Notes under the pieces: model-generated
Seen by the model: the letters and a program-made list of their open reading frames with translations, nothing else
Told to the model about the DNA's origin: nothing
Database searches by the model: none
Shown here: piece by piece, positions 20,025-31,710 of the stretch
How the letters are laid out: the number at the start of each line of letters is the position of its first letter
Position numbering within the stretch: position 1 is the first letter of the stretch
Position numbers and translations under genes: made by a program
Assembly (NCBI GenBank): GCA_034401795.1
Contig: CM067374.1
Span: 136,490,508 to 136,554,507, forward strand
From: Chaetoderma sp. LZ-2023a
Taxonomy: Eukaryota > Mollusca > Caudofoveata > Chaetodermatida > Chaetodermatidae
Direction: 5' to 3'
Length of the DNA stretch: 64,000 nucleotides

Positions 20025-22088
20025 TCAGGACCGATAACCACGCCCAGATCCTCGCGCGCCCCGCCCCGCCCCGCGCGCACCTCGGTGCGCGGGCGGCTGC
20101 CTGGCTGACGGCGGCTGAGGAACCTGCGCCCCCCTCGCTGCTGGCCGAATCGCACGCGGCCGAGGCCGACGCTGCGACGGTGGCTGGCCACTGACCTGGC
20201 CAGCACCACCTCGAGCCTGCAGGGGACGATACGCCGGGGCCGCGGCGCGAGCGTTAGCACGACGCAGCACATCAAACTGCTCGCGCAGCGCCCTCTGGTT
20301 ATTCACCAGGGTGACCGTCTCCTGGAGGTGGCGACATCCCTCACCTCCAAAAAGACCAGGGCCCGTCATAGGCGTACGCAGTAGCCTATTGTACAGGTCC
20401 TGAGACGGGCACAGATTGTCCAGGGCAAACGTGCGTCTTGCCCTGACACTCCTGGTCACCGCCCGAGTCACACAGTCCAGCGCCAGGTTAATACCATCCT
20501 GGATGGTTCGCTGGACAGTGACCGGACTTGGCTGGCGCGATGCGGATGCCGTTACTACCCCCTGTAACAGCTGGGAGACGTGGGACAGAGCGGCAATCGA
20601 AGCCCTCCCACTCTCCTCCGCATCACGCAACGCGGTATTCGCCGAACGCAACGCGTTCGCGCACAAGACACCCGTGTCAGAACGGGTGCCTGGCCGCGCA
20701 TCCTCACCCAAAGCCGCGCGGTCATCCACGCTGGGCTTGGGTACCACACCGTACCGCTGGTAATCCAGTGGCACGATGCGACAACGCCTGGCCACCTCGC
20801 GAGGGGCCTTCGCGAGACGTCCACTCGACTTAATGGACGACTCCGCCGCCTTGAACATGTCAACGACATGCTCCGCCAGCGGCAGAGAAGGCATAGCGTT
20901 AGCAGTCGGTTTCCCAGCTAACCACGGCGTGTGAACACGCTGGCTAGCCGACTGCTCCACGGGCAGATCAGGCCTAACGCTCACCAACCACTGGCAAGCG
21001 TCATACCAATCCTCCTCCGTGGCTAACTGCGAGCGCTCTACAAGACGGGGTCCTTCGTCTTCCTCCTGAGCGCAAGCAGTAGAGCTTGACGGCGGGTATG
21101 CTGATACACCTGGCAAGCCAGGGAAAACACGCGGGCCTGACAGCACCGGCATGAGAATATCACTGGTTTGACCAGGAGCAGGCACCGTGGCAGAGCGCGG
21201 GGTATATATAGTCTCACCACGGGCCCGGCCAGCACCAGCAACACCCTCGGCAAGCCGAGGTATGCGGTACCGCTGGCCATCAGCAGCGCCCTGGGCCACC
21301 ACCTGAGCCGCGGACTTTACTCCAGGGTGAGTAAAACCGTGGAATAAGGCGCCTGTATTCCCCGCGAGGGGTGCACAAACGTCTTCATCCATGTCCACGT
21401 CGTCAGACGGCGACCCTAGCAGGTAATCCTCATTACCCTGGTCAGAAAGATTAGACCCCGGGTCAGCAAAGAGAGCTAACCCGGGCTGACCAGGAACGGT
21501 GCCATAGGAGGTACTGGCCACCGCGGCGTGCGGATACCCCTGGACTGATAAGCAGCCCGCGGGTTCCAGCGACAACCGTCCACGGTCCCCTATCGGCGCG
21601 GCAATAAGCCTGCTGCCAGGGCCGTGGAACGCCCCCTCTAATGGGGCCACCTCTGGATCGTCGAACAACGGAAGCGGACTAAGGAAAATCGATCCAGAGG
21701 CGGGGATTACCTGCTCCGAAGCCGATGATGAGGACAGTAAAGGATTTGGTCCAGGAAGCATGCCACGAAGCAACCCTGGAACCAAATCCTTTACTGTCCT
21801 CTTCATCTCTCCCAACATCTCGGTCCGGAAGGCCTCCATATCCACCGCGGACGAGACCTTCCCCTTACCCTTCCTACTTACAACCTCTCGTTTCCGCTTC
21901 TTCTTCTTCTCCTCCTCTACCACCTTGTCCGTCGCCTGTAAGCAGCACAAGAATTCGGACATTAACTCGCCCCCCCAGTGCTTACATATGTCACAATTAA
22001 CAAATGGACCACAAGGGCTACATTGACAGCACAGATGCGGCCAGAACTTATCCAGAAGAAAACGACCACAGGACGCGCAACCCGGTCC
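20025..22088 (-). CDS. Element 2 gag-like protein with N-terminal Cys-rich module
   Basis: Open from the likely splice acceptor (CCCTGTTTCAG, just above 22088) to a stop at 20025. It starts with a putative zinc-binding module, GCASCGRFLLDKF then HLCCQCSPCG then CDICKHWGG. Next come a Lys/Arg-rich stretch (EEEKKKKRKREVVSRKGKGK, a possible nuclear signal), a helical MDMEAFRTEMLGEM segment, an acidic middle region, conserved ARRCRIVPLDYQRYGVVPKP, and an Arg/Gly/Pro-rich basic tail. Cys-rich N-termini are common in animal DIRS gag-like proteins. The frame also stays open upstream to 22340, but that extension is intron-like, so the true start is probably in a leader exon. Confidence 0.78.
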   Translation of the reverse strand, partial: GPGCASCGRFLLDKFWPHLCCQCSPCGPFVNCDICKHWGGELMSEFLCCLQATDKVVEEEKKKKRKREVVSRKGKGKVSSAVDMEAFRTEMLGEMKRTVKDLVPGLLRGMLPGPNPLLSSSSASEQVIPASGSIFLSPLPLFDDPEVAPLEGAFHGPGSRLIAAPIGDRGRLSLEPAGCLSVQGYPHAAVASTSYGTVPGQPGLALFADPGSNLSDQGNEDYLLGSPSDDVDMDEDVCAPLAGNTGALFHGFTHPGVKSAAQVVAQGAADGQRYRIPRLAEGVAGAGRARGETIYTPRSATVPAPGQTSDILMPVLSGPRVFPGLPGVSAYPPSSSTACAQEEDEGPRLVERSQLATEEDWYDACQWLVSVRPDLPVEQSASQRVHTPWLAGKPTANAMPSLPLAEHVVDMFKAAESSIKSSGRLAKAPREVARRCRIVPLDYQRYGVVPKPSVDDRAALGEDARPGTRSDTGVLCANALRSANTALRDAEESGRASIAALSHVSQLLQGVVTASASRQPSPVTVQRTIQDGINLALDCVTRAVTRSVRARRTFALDNLCPSQDLYNRLLRTPMTGPGLFGGEGCRHLQETVTLVNNQRALREQFDVLRRANARAAAPAYRPLQARGGAGQVSGQPPSQRRPRPRAIRPAARGAQVPQPPSARQPPAHRGARGAGRGARGSGRGYRS

Positions 22089-22825
22089 CTGAAACAGGGC
22101 AAAGGACAAGGAGTATGAGCAACTAGTTAAGCTTAGAAACTCAATCCAACTCAAAGAGAAGCAAAAACGATCATAAAGATCAATATACATCAGAAAGCAG
22201 CATAGCGCTTGAATTGCTGATAAACACATAGCCAGGCTGATTATGACGTCATTAATCCCGTGACAGGAAAAATTCGATCCCAACAAAACATCCAAGTGCA
22301 AGGACGAATTGTATGCTGAATGGATAAGTTGACTACACAACCATCAGATACATATAGATAACTCTTTTCTGGCAAAAATGTTAATTATCTCCCTTTGTTT
22401 GTTTACAATAATTAACATCACCACATTATCAATAACTAGATACCTGACACTTTGTATAGACAAACCATCCAACGTGACGAACCGGAGAACCCCACCATCT
22501 GCACGCCTCTTAACTCTCTCCACCTCATGGGGAAGGAATTGGATCAAGAGGGCAAAGTGAGAAGACCTTTATACTAGGCCTCCAACTCACTGGACATATT
22601 TTTCATTTGGTTAGATAACCTAACAGTGTTAGTAGGAAATGGAACCATGGTGGAGAGAAAACTAACTCTCTGCAACTGTGACGTCACCACCCAGCGTCAT
22701 ACAGACCTGTGGACATAAACAGAAAGAGAAATTAGTCCTAGGTAGCACCGAGTTGACCTAAACCAACTAACTAAGGCGCTTATCACGGTAAACGCGAGTC
22801 CCGGAAACACAATACACCGGGAAGA

Positions 22826-22903
22826 AAACTCGCTAATTTTACTAGAAGTCACCTGATTTAAAGGTCCTAAGTCCTCCTTTGGCGAATTGATACTTCCCGC
22901 CAT
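22826..22903 (-). CDS. Possible spliced leader exon of element 2 (26 codons)
   Basis: MAGSINSPKEDLGPLNQVTS followed by SKISEF, matching the element 1 leader with five or six substitutions. An acceptor-like CTGTTTATGTCCACAG lies downstream near 22706 in both elements, so more than one small exon may precede gag. Confidence 0.4.
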
Positions 22904-22980
22904 CCAAAAAAGTGACTATCACACCAAACAACACCACTTAAACTAGTTTAAGATAAAGAAAAGCTTCAGCACAAAAAGAC

Positions 22981-23173
22981 ATGTGTGAACTCTCTGCCAA
23001 TAATCTAGCAAAGAGGAAGTGCTAGTCTGCGCATGCGCGGTGGTGGGGCTGGCATCCGCCAGACTACGCTCTGACTCCCTGCCCAGTAGGGGCACCTAAC
23101 TGTTTTAAATCTGAGTGTTTATTGAGTGAAAGCCAATATTTAGCAATATCAAAAGTATTAGGGAGGTAAGTAT
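22981..23173. repeat. Element 2 right inverted terminal repeat
   Basis: Complement of 16178-16367. The tip ends GAAGTGAAAT at 23189 and is followed by TGAGTG, not AAACG as in element 1. Confidence 0.88.
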
Positions 23174-23189
23174 ACTCTTGAAGTGAAAT

Positions 23190-24008
23190 TGAGTGTTAAC
23201 ATGTCATACGAACCAGTGTTCCTTTAAACGATGAATCCGCAACTCAACATATCATTTTGACATGACCCTCCCACATAACAAGAATTCCTATAAGCTTACA
23301 TTGCATCACAAAGGATACCTATCCAACCAGAACAAACATTTTCTTGTAATGCTGCATGGCCCATGACAGGTACGTTTGTCACACATTCAGCATAATGCTC
23401 ACCAGCTTGTCATGATTTTTTAGTCCAGAAAATAGGTTTGAACAATCGCCAGAGAGCACGGTTTGCCATTTTCAGACACAACGTGCAATTTGTCTCTTCC
23501 AGTGTTTGTGTATATATATATATATACAAATCATCAATTTAAACTAGAACCTGTCTGTTACAAATTGCAATGGCATAAATATAAATCAAGAGATTTATTT
23601 ATAAACACTATATATACTCTTATTATCCTCACACAATGCATCAGAATATTTGGAAAACATTTTTGATACATGGATAAAAAAAAATCTGGATATTTGACAG
23701 GACGTCCAGAAATCCATCAGCAATTTTTTGCATAAATCCGGAGAGATGGTCGCCCTGTAAGATATATCCTTGGTGACTGTGCACGTAGAAGAGAGCTGAG
23801 AATCCAATCTATATAAGCCTGGTTAGTTTTTTTGATGTTCGTTTATCAGTGAAAAGTAGACCAGGATGGATCCAAACAACAAGTTTAGCCACTTAGTTTA
23901 GTGTGTATATGAACAACAGGTCCAAGGGCCTTGACACCCAGCTGCCTGATACTGACACTGTATGTTCTATAGGTTGCTAAACGTATATCCTTTACAATAC
24001 AAGGGATC
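23190..24008. other. Intergenic sequence, nothing assigned
   Basis: Contains a short (TA)n near 23511-23525. No gene or clear repeat boundaries seen. Confidence 0.5.
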
Positions 24009-25728
24009 TGTGTCGCTCACCTAGAGCACTATGCATTTTTGTCAAAATTGTTGGTGGGAGGTTTAAGAGTACTCTTTTAAATGAGTTTGTGGATATTTTG
24101 CAAGTCCAATATGGCCGCCAAACACGTTACATTTTGATTGGTTTCTGACGTAGCGCTCGCCTTTGAAAAAACTTTAATGGCACAAATTTTGGCCCAATCC
24201 GCTCAGTGGTTCTGGAGTTGTTTTGGCAAAAAATAGGTTATCCATGATGGCCACCAAACCATTTTTGGTCAATCAAGTTCCCTTGAGCAAACTTGTTGCA
24301 GCTCTTGCCATAAATTATATTTCATGCGTTTTGAATTGATCCCCAAAGTGGCTTTGGAGAAGATGATTTTTCAAGATATTTCTAAAAATCGACGAAAATC
24401 CAAGATGGAGCGAGCATACATTTTAAATTTCCAACTGCTTTAGTATGGGAGATTTTGGCGGGTAAATGATCCAAGATGGCTGCTAAACCGTTTATCCGAC
24501 AGTCTCAAAAATGGCAAATTGAAATCACAGTATGCAAAAACATATATAAAACCAATTTCAGCCTCAAAATCCATCAAATAAAGAAATCCAATATGGCTGC
24601 CAAACATGCTATAAATTGATTGGGGCACAGCGGCCAGGTTTTTTGATGGATCAACTTCTCTTGAACAAACTTTTATGACCCCTTAGTCCCTAATCATATA
24701 TCACAAATTTCGGCCTTATCGCTTCAGCGGTTCTGGAGAAGTCGTTTTTGTGAAAAGGAGGTCATCCAACATGGTCGCTGAAGCATTTGCTCAATCAAGT
24801 TCCCTTGAACAAACTTGGGTCAGCTCTTACCCTAGGTCATATTTCATGAGGTCTGAATTGAACCCTCAAATGGTTTTGGAAATTGGCCGAAATCCCAGAT
24901 GGCCACCGGCCAAATTGGACGATCAGCTTCGTTTGAACAGAGCGGAATCTCTATGCCCTAAGGATGCTTCCTGCCAAATATAATTGAAATCGGCCTAGTA
25001 GTTCTCGAGAAAAAGACATTTTAAATTCCCGTTCCTTTATTATGGGAGCTTTTGGCGGTAAAATGATCTAAGATGGTCACCAAACCGTTTATCCGACAGT
25101 TTTGAAAAATGTAAATTTGAGATCAGAATACCCAAAAACCTACATAAAACCAATTTTGGCCTCAAAATCAATCAAATAAAAAAATCCAATATGGCCACCA
25201 AACACGCTATATTTTGATTGGCCCACCGCGGCCATGTTTTTTGACAGACCAACTTCTCTTGAACAAACTTTAATGGCCCTTAGTCCACAATCTGATATCA
25301 CAAATTTCGGCCTTCAGATCACGTCAGCGGTTCTGGAGAGTCATTTTCCATAAAACTAGGTCAACCAAGATGGCCACCAAGCTATTTGACTGATCAAGTT
25401 CACATGAACAAACTTGGTTGAGCTCTTGCCCTAGATCATGTTTCATGAGTTTTGCTTCAATTCCTCAAGCGGTTTCAGAGATTTTTCAAGACGTTTCTAA
25501 AAATCAGACAAAATCCAAGATGGCCACCGGCCAAATTGGCCGATCAGCTCCGTTTGAACAAATTTGGATCCATATGCCCTAAGGATGCTTCCTGCCAACT
25601 ATAATTGAAATAATCCCAGCGGTTCTTGAGAAGAAGTCGTTTAAATGAAAAGTTGATGGACGATGGACACACGACAGACGGTCGCCACGACATAAGCTCA
25701 CTGGGCCTTTCAGGCCAGGTGAGCTAAT
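24009..25728. mobile_element. Repeat element with GCTCACCTGG-type inverted ends and CCAAGATGGCC internal units
   Basis: Starts GTGTCGCTCACCTAG and ends GGCCAGGTGAGCTAA, an inverted terminal repeat. The interior is a degenerate tandem series of about 0.5-0.6 kb units, each with AATATGGCCGCCAAACACG (about 24108, 24592, 25192) and TTCCCTTGAACAAACTTGG (about 24285, 24800, 25398). The phrase before the end, 'ggacgatggacacacgacagacgg', is low-complexity. It has no coding capacity and is probably a non-autonomous DNA transposon family with internal amplification. Confidence 0.65.
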
Positions 25729-25863
25729 GAAACTTAAATTTTGTCGAATATTTTGAACTTAATTTGATTGGAATCCATTGCTGCCTAATGTGTTTCTAGA
25801 AATGGTGCAAAATCCAAGATGGCCACCTCCCAATTGACCAATGAGCTTTGTACTAACAAACCT

Positions 25864-25979
25864 GGGCCCATGTTCCCTAAGCTATCATTAGGATAGCGAC
25901 ATCGTTACACTCATGTTATGCTATTGGACTGGAGTAATGATATCGCTATCCTAACGGTAGCTTCGGGAACACAGGCCCT
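25864..25979. mobile_element. Foldback MITE (about 116 bp)
   Basis: Imperfect palindrome. GGGCCCATGTTCCCTAAGCT...TTAGGATAGCGACATCGTTAC pairs with ATGATATCGCTATCCTAACGGTAGCTTCGGGAACACAGGCCC. There is almost no loop. Confidence 0.7.
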
Positions 25980-27345
25980 GGATCACTATGCCATAAGGAT
26001 GCTAGCTCCCAAATATAATTGTAATCAGCTAAGTGGTTCTTGAGAAATCTTTGATAGTGGAGCTGGATCAATGTAGTGCTATAGAGATGGTGGCGTACGA
26101 GGATCAATTACCGCACTAAGTGGTAAAATACAGTAGTCCACTTACTCACACCTAACTATTCCAATGCCCTTATGGATTGCTGCACTAATAGAAAATGTTC
26201 ATCTGCATGGACTAGGATAGCGGCTGCAACAGTCATTAAATGCAATGCATACTGAACACCACATTCTTGCCACGTGAGTGATTACGTGTAATCGGAGATG
26301 GGAGCTAATGTTCCAGTGACACAAACATCAGCTACCCCATGTAAACATTCAGAGGATGTTTGTAGTCCTGAATATGAACCAGAGAAAGAGACATTAGGTG
26401 GCACCAACAGTGACACCAGCATCAGCAATCACGCATAGGCTATGTACCAGTACAAATACCAGCACCAGTTACTACATGAAGCCAGTCTTATTCAGAGGTT
26501 GTCTCTAGCCAAAAATCTGATCCGACACAACCAGCCCTGGCACCAGCAAATCCACAAAGGAGGCCATCTTCAGCTGTTGTCTCTAGCCCAGAGTCTAACC
26601 AATCGCTAGCAGTACTGACACCAGCACGAGCAAGCATACATAGGTCGTCTAATTCAGTCGTGATTTCTAGTCCCATGAAATGTAGCTTCCGAGATGTTCT
26701 GAAAGTCCTTCCCCATGGTAGGCACTCAACAAGCGTATGAGATGATCGACACCAGTTACATCAGAACCAAGCATGGATGCGTCCTTGATTCATACACCCA
26801 TTGACAGTCACATATATTTGTCTCTGGAAATGTGGGAGATGCCATCTGCGAGCATCTAGATTTCAAAATTTTCAGGGGGAGGACCCCCTCATTTGGTTTG
26901 CCTTTCGCTTCCACCGAACCACACAAATATTATTTGCCCCCGGCCCTGGCAAGGCGTAACTGGCACTGTGCCCAGCCTTCGATTACTGCTATGAAAATTG
27001 TGTTTTTTTGTTGTAAGAATGCACTTCTAGCAATAAATAGAATAAAACTTATTTTAATTAACCTCAGTTAGGGCCAGTGGTTTTCCGTGAGAACAGAAAA
27101 TAAACAGAGTTGGTAATTTGAAACGGAAAAGTTATTTTAAAACGGAAATCAACAGAAAACCACATTTTTCTGCAAAAACTTTGTAAATTGAAACGGAAAC
27201 ATAATATTCAAGCAGAAAATAATAAAGGCATTTTCCTTCAGAACGTCACTATATTGATTATAACTTTGTTTTGTCAGGGCATACTAATAATACAATGCAC
27301 TTGGCACAATTATTCAATTTAATTGATAATCACGATTATTAAACA
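25980..27345. other. Intergenic sequence with a possible decayed Ser/Pro-rich coding segment
   Basis: At about 26340-26720 on the plus strand, open pieces read like EDVCSPEYEPEKETLGGT and SAVVSSPESNQSLAVLTPA, with the phrase VVSS.. repeated at about 60-bp intervals. A stop interrupts it near 26437. I do not recognise the protein. It may be a decayed exon or transposon. At 27075-27190 there is an AACGGAAA-rich stretch containing GGTTTTCCGT and ACAGAAAACC in inverted orientation. Confidence 0.3.
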
Positions 27346-28038
27346 AGTGGCCCAAGGGGCCGGTGTCGCTCACCTGGAATTATTGGCCACTGGCACAAAC
27401 AAACAAAATGAGATAACCACTGGAAAAATTTACCAATCAAATTTCTTTGAAGAAAGTTTAGCCAAGTTTTATTAAAATTGGCCCAGTGGTTAATAATTAA
27501 TTTTTTTTATGCCTTTCTAAGAAATTTGCAGAAAATACAAGATGCCCGCCAAAAACGTTATACTTTGATTGATTCATGGCGGACATGTTTTTTTGACAGC
27601 TCAACATTCCACGCACAAATTTTAATGGCGTTTCGACCATAATCATCAGCCAAAATTCGGCCCGATCCGTTCAGCGGTTCTGGAAGTCGTTTTCGTGAAA
27701 GCTAAGCCATCCAAGATGGTCACCGAACCATTTGGCACATTAAGTTCCCTCGAACAAACTTGGTTCAGCTCTTCCCTTAGAACATATTGCATGAGCTTTG
27801 CAATGATCACCCAAACGGTTTCAGAAGATTTTTTAAAGAGATTTCTAAGTTGGCCAAAATACAAGATGCCTCCTGTCAAATATGCTTGAAATCGGCACAT
27901 TGGCTCTCAAGAAGACATTTTCCCATTGCTTTAGTATGGTAGTTTTTGGCAGGAAAAAATCCAAGATGGCCGACAAATCGCTTATCAGATAGTTTCGAAA
28001 ATTGAAAATCAGAATACCTAAAAACTTATATAAAACCA
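27346..28038. mobile_element. CCAAGATGGCC repeat, truncated copy
   Basis: Starts GGCCCAAGGGGCCGGTGTCGCTCACCTGG and carries the same internal phrases as 24009-25728 (for example ATACAAGATGCCCGCCAAA). It breaks off at TATAAAACCA, where DIRS fragment sequence begins. Confidence 0.6.
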
Positions 28039-29660
28039 ACGGACGAGGCATGTCTTCCTCAGCTGTGGCCGAGACCATGGACGAATCAACCCTGTCTAGC
28101 CAAGCCAGAGCATCAGACCAGTCCATTTCTGAGGAAGACACCCCAGTAAACACATCACCCGTTGATGTGCTCATGGTCTACCAGCAGCGGCCTCCGGGCA
28201 AGGAGCCACTGCTGGATAGCCAACATCACCAGAACCATGCGGTTCCCCCACCACTGATGAAAACCGTGTGGGCCTGTGGCAGTTGCGGAAGCGTGGCCAT
28301 ACACGGGCGCAAATGGCACCCCGTATGTGGCCGCTGGACCAGGCGAGATAGGTGAGTATCATGCCTGGCCAGCAACACCCGGCACCGTGTCGGTTGGTGC
28401 CAAACCAACCAACACTGGACGGGTGTCCGGTACCGGTGTGGTTTCAACTACGGGCGGAGCGGCTGCCATGGCTTGCGCCAAACCAGACAAATGGAGGGCG
28501 GTTCCGTCCAGGATGGAATCGACCTCCATACGCTCCACCTGTGGTATCTCAGGCCGCAACAACCTCTCTTCTTCGGCCTCCTCATCCTCAGAACCCGAAG
28601 TCGTCACTGGAGCCATCTTGGTGGACGGCTCCCATGCCTGACAGACCGGCTACCACTACTGGACCACCCAGAGGTGGCCGCAGAGAAGCAGTACCCGCCA
28701 AGCCGGAGCCCGACGGACCACACACCCCTCCCCACCCCAGAACCCTGTCCAAGGACAGGGTCCATACCAGACACGGAGAGGTTGCACCACAGTCATTGGT
28801 ATCAAAGATGACACCATTGTGGATAGGACGCTATGCAAGAAGCCTTGCACAGTGGGCCCAAACCACGCAGGGGGTGCCATCTCTTTTCGAGCCGCCTGAC
28901 CCCACATCAGACCCTGCCAAGTCGTTCTGGGCAAGGAACTCGACCACCAATTCGACGGGCCACACTGCATAGACATTACAACTATCATCAACATTACACC
29001 TTGCACATCGGTAACAGACATGGTCCTTAAACACTAGTTTCACAAATTTGTGGCACTCCGGGCATGATGGCGGGGTAGGCTTGGCCTGAAAACAAGCACA
29101 AGGCCTCAATAAGCAAGCGGAATGAAACAGAAACGGAAGGCAGATAAATAATTTTCAAATAGTTTGACAAAAAATTATAAGATAAACCCCTCCAGCACAC
29201 AACACCTGCAACGTTACAACCAAGATCGCGTAAGCTGGCGACAAGAACGAGAGCGAGCCAATAATACACCCATAAAATGATGTATAAAACGGAACCAAGA
29301 ACGGTATCGGATACATTCGCGGTATATTTAAATATTAATTCCAAAATTATACTACACAAACGAACAACAAATGATACGAGAAGAAACAACATAATGAATT
29401 AACACTACTGCTGTAGAACACGGTAAAGCCGCAGAACACACATCTTAACCAAGAATTTTGAATGCAATCAATGCACACAGATCAGAATTACACGCAAAAC
29501 CTGACATAATTCAAAAGTTTCTGGTACAAAAGCGCACGTAGCTATCAAGAATAAGATGCGCGAATTAATGAAACATTTCCGTCACCAAATAATCTGAGCA
29601 ATGAAAGGGTGTGACGTCACCCGCTCGGATGACACGGTTGAACGACGTAAGCCGATTTTA
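28039..29660 (-). mobile_element. Decayed DIRS fragment (gag region of the element 3 family)
   Basis: Parallel to 35697-37470 of element 3 at roughly 75-80% by eye. The minus-strand pieces include TGDVFTGVSSSEMDWSDALA and the Cys-rich module CPECHKFVKLVFKDHVCYRC, split among frames by indels and stops. A splice acceptor like that of element 3 (GTTTTCAG, exon from 29085) is kept, as is GTGACGTCAC in the 5' part (about 29611-29620). ITRs, RT and YR are absent. Confidence 0.8.
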
Positions 29661-30490
29661 GTGTGACGCTCACCTGGACCATTGGCATTTAAACCATTTG
29701 CACTTAATTAGACATGGATGATTTTTGCAAAATCCAAGATGGCCACCAAAAAAATTGACTCGTTTAGTATGTGGAAGCCTACGGTCTAAGATTGCTCAAA
29801 CCAAGTTTTGTTGAAATCGGGTTATTGATTGAAGGAGTACCGTTTTTAAATGGTTCCGGAAAACTTTCAATAAATCAGAGAGTGCTGCCAAAACATTGAC
29901 CCTATCGGAATTCTGAATAGAATTTCTAGAGGCTACGACAATAGGATCGTTCCGGCCAAAATTGGTTGAAATTGCCCAAGCAATTAATGAGGAGTAGCAT
30001 TTTTATGAGTTCCCATTTATCGGAAAACCCAAGATGGTCACCATCAAAATCAAGCAGTCAAAATTTGTATAAAAGATCTGAAGCGTACAGGACTAGGGTT
30101 CTTCCAGCTCAGTTTGTTTGAAATCGGCCAAGCGGTTAATGAGGAGTAGCCTTTTAACTGATTTCCCAAAATATTCAGAAAATCCAAAATGGCCACCAGA
30201 AAAATTGGTCAATCAAAATTCGATACGCAACTTATAAAGCTTACCGCCCAGAGCTCATTCCAGCCAGTGTTGTTGAAATTGCCCAAGTAGTTAATGAGTA
30301 GACGATTTTCAGTAATTTTTCGGAAAATTCAAGATGGCCACCGAATAAATTGACCAATAAAAATTCTATATACAAGCTTAGCTCTGAAGTATAGCCATTT
30401 AGGGATCTTCCAGCCGAGTTTGCTTGAAATCGTTCTAGCGGTTAAAGCCTTTTAACTGATTTCCCAAAATTCTCAGAAAATCCCTGGCCA
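29661..30490. mobile_element. CCAAGATGGCC repeat, another truncated copy
   Basis: Begins GTGTGACGCTCACCTGG. Four degenerate units carry AATCCAAGATGGCCACC-like phrases (about 29731, 30006, 30178, 30325) and repeated AAATCGGCCAAGCGGTTAAT phrases. No closing inverted end seen. Confidence 0.6.
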
Positions 30491-30540
30491 AGGTCAGGGA
30501 GTATAGGAAACCTAAAATAATACGTATTGGCAGATTTGGC

Positions 30541-30600
30541 AATTACATTGATTGGAAGCTGTTGCTGCTTAAGGCAGCAACACATTCCATTCAAATTATT
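30541..30600. mobile_element. Palindromic MITE, short divergent copy
   Basis: AAGCTGTTGCTGCTTAAGGCAGCAACA hairpin core with flanking ATTGATTGGA and TCCATTCAAAT inverted arms; same family as 3300-3392. Confidence 0.55.
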
Positions 30601-30766
30601 ATTTAAAAAAATCATTAACATACCTCCCATGAATACTGTGATTTCATTGACTAGGGTTAACATATATTTTGTAACTTACCAGCCTACATCACATATCCCT
30701 TTGAACTGGTAGGCTAAACAAAGTACACATCATTCAATACAATGTAAGAAGGCTAAATAGTGTTAG

Positions 30767-30852
30767 TGCTTAACTGGAAGCTGTTGCATGCTATGGCAGC
30801 TGTGAGCAACAGGTCCCCCTTAAAAACTTGCAACATATTCAACAGCTTATTA
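30767..30852. mobile_element. Palindromic MITE next to DIRS element 3
   Basis: GGAAGCTGTTGC...GAGCAACAGGTCC core followed by AACATATTCAACAG. It ends about 6 bp outside the left tip of element 3. Confidence 0.5.
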
Positions 30853-30897
30853 AGATGAAATGCAGGAAATGTCAATTTCCCTTTCTCCGAGATCTAA

Positions 30898-31055
30898 CAA
30901 TACTCACCATTCTGTTACTTCTGATATACAGCTGGCCCTGACAGCGGCTCTAGGATTATAGACTTAGAAAGCTTTACCGACTCCTGGGAACCGGGTACCC
31001 GGCTCCCCACTGCCGAGTACCCGTTTACCATAGAGCTCATATTGTTTGCATAGCC
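30898..31055. repeat. Element 3 left inverted terminal repeat
   Basis: Includes GAACCGGGTACCCGGCTCC, itself palindromic, and GAGCTCAT. It matches the complement of 37788-37946. Confidence 0.9.
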
Positions 31056-31108
31056 ACCAAACAAGAGAAAACTATGGCTTGCCTCCGTGGGGCTGGGAGG
31101 CTGGGTCC

Positions 31109-31211
31109 GTAACAGAATGGTGAGTATTGTTAGATCTCGGAGAAAGGGAAATTGACATTTCCTGCATTCTCCTTCGATCAATACTCACCATTCTGTTACT
31201 TCTGATATACA
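31109..31211. repeat. Element 3 internal complementary region (ICR)
   Basis: First half complements the left tip (GAAATTGACATTTCCTGCAT), second half the right tip (TCTCCTTCGATCAATACTCA). The joint contains ATT/AAT at 31166-31168. Confidence 0.88.
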
Positions 31212-31710
31212 CCAGATTTGATCAGTAACCTGGTGGGAAGGGGCAAGCCATACATGCTAATTTTGCCCCTTGGAGAAAGATTTTAGACTTCAAACTTGAC
31301 TAACGGAGACCTAAAAGGACCGTCAAGTTCACGGAACCGAATCACATTCGCGTCACAGCCCCCCCCCCCCTTTTTCCTCCTAAGAAAAGGGAGAGAACTA
31401 ACGAACATGTATCTCGCCTGAAACACCAATATGCCAAGAGGGTTAACTACTCCCTGCATATCGCTTGTATTAGCCTGGGAATGAGCATGAATATATAAGA
31501 TGAATGAACATGATACATATACATAAGACGAAAAACTCTCACTTGTTGAATTACCTTATGATAACAGGACTTCAGACATACCGCCTACAACCATACACCG
31601 GTTCGGCCATCAGTGACACAATCTGGTTGACATCCTCTCGCTTGACCATGCCTGCTTTAGGTTCTTTTCTTACCAAAGTGAAAAAAGGGGAAAAGCAGTG
31701 TGGTCACTAA

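Larger units (their letters stand above)
16140..23189 (-). mobile_element. DIRS-like retrotransposon, element 2 (closest to intact)
   Basis: 7.05 kb, same family and orientation as element 1. ITRs lie at 16178-16367 and 22981-23173 and the ICR at 16426-16523. Gag and YR frames are open and full-length. The RT region has a single-base deletion in its N-terminal part. Tips are AAACGAAATC (left) and GTGAAAT (right). Confidence 0.93.

Noticed and set aside
28276..28972. Plus-strand open frames of up to 206 codons
   Set aside because: Complement-strand shadows of the GC-rich, decayed DIRS gag on the minus strand; the same holds for 34811-36913 plus-strand frames in element 3.
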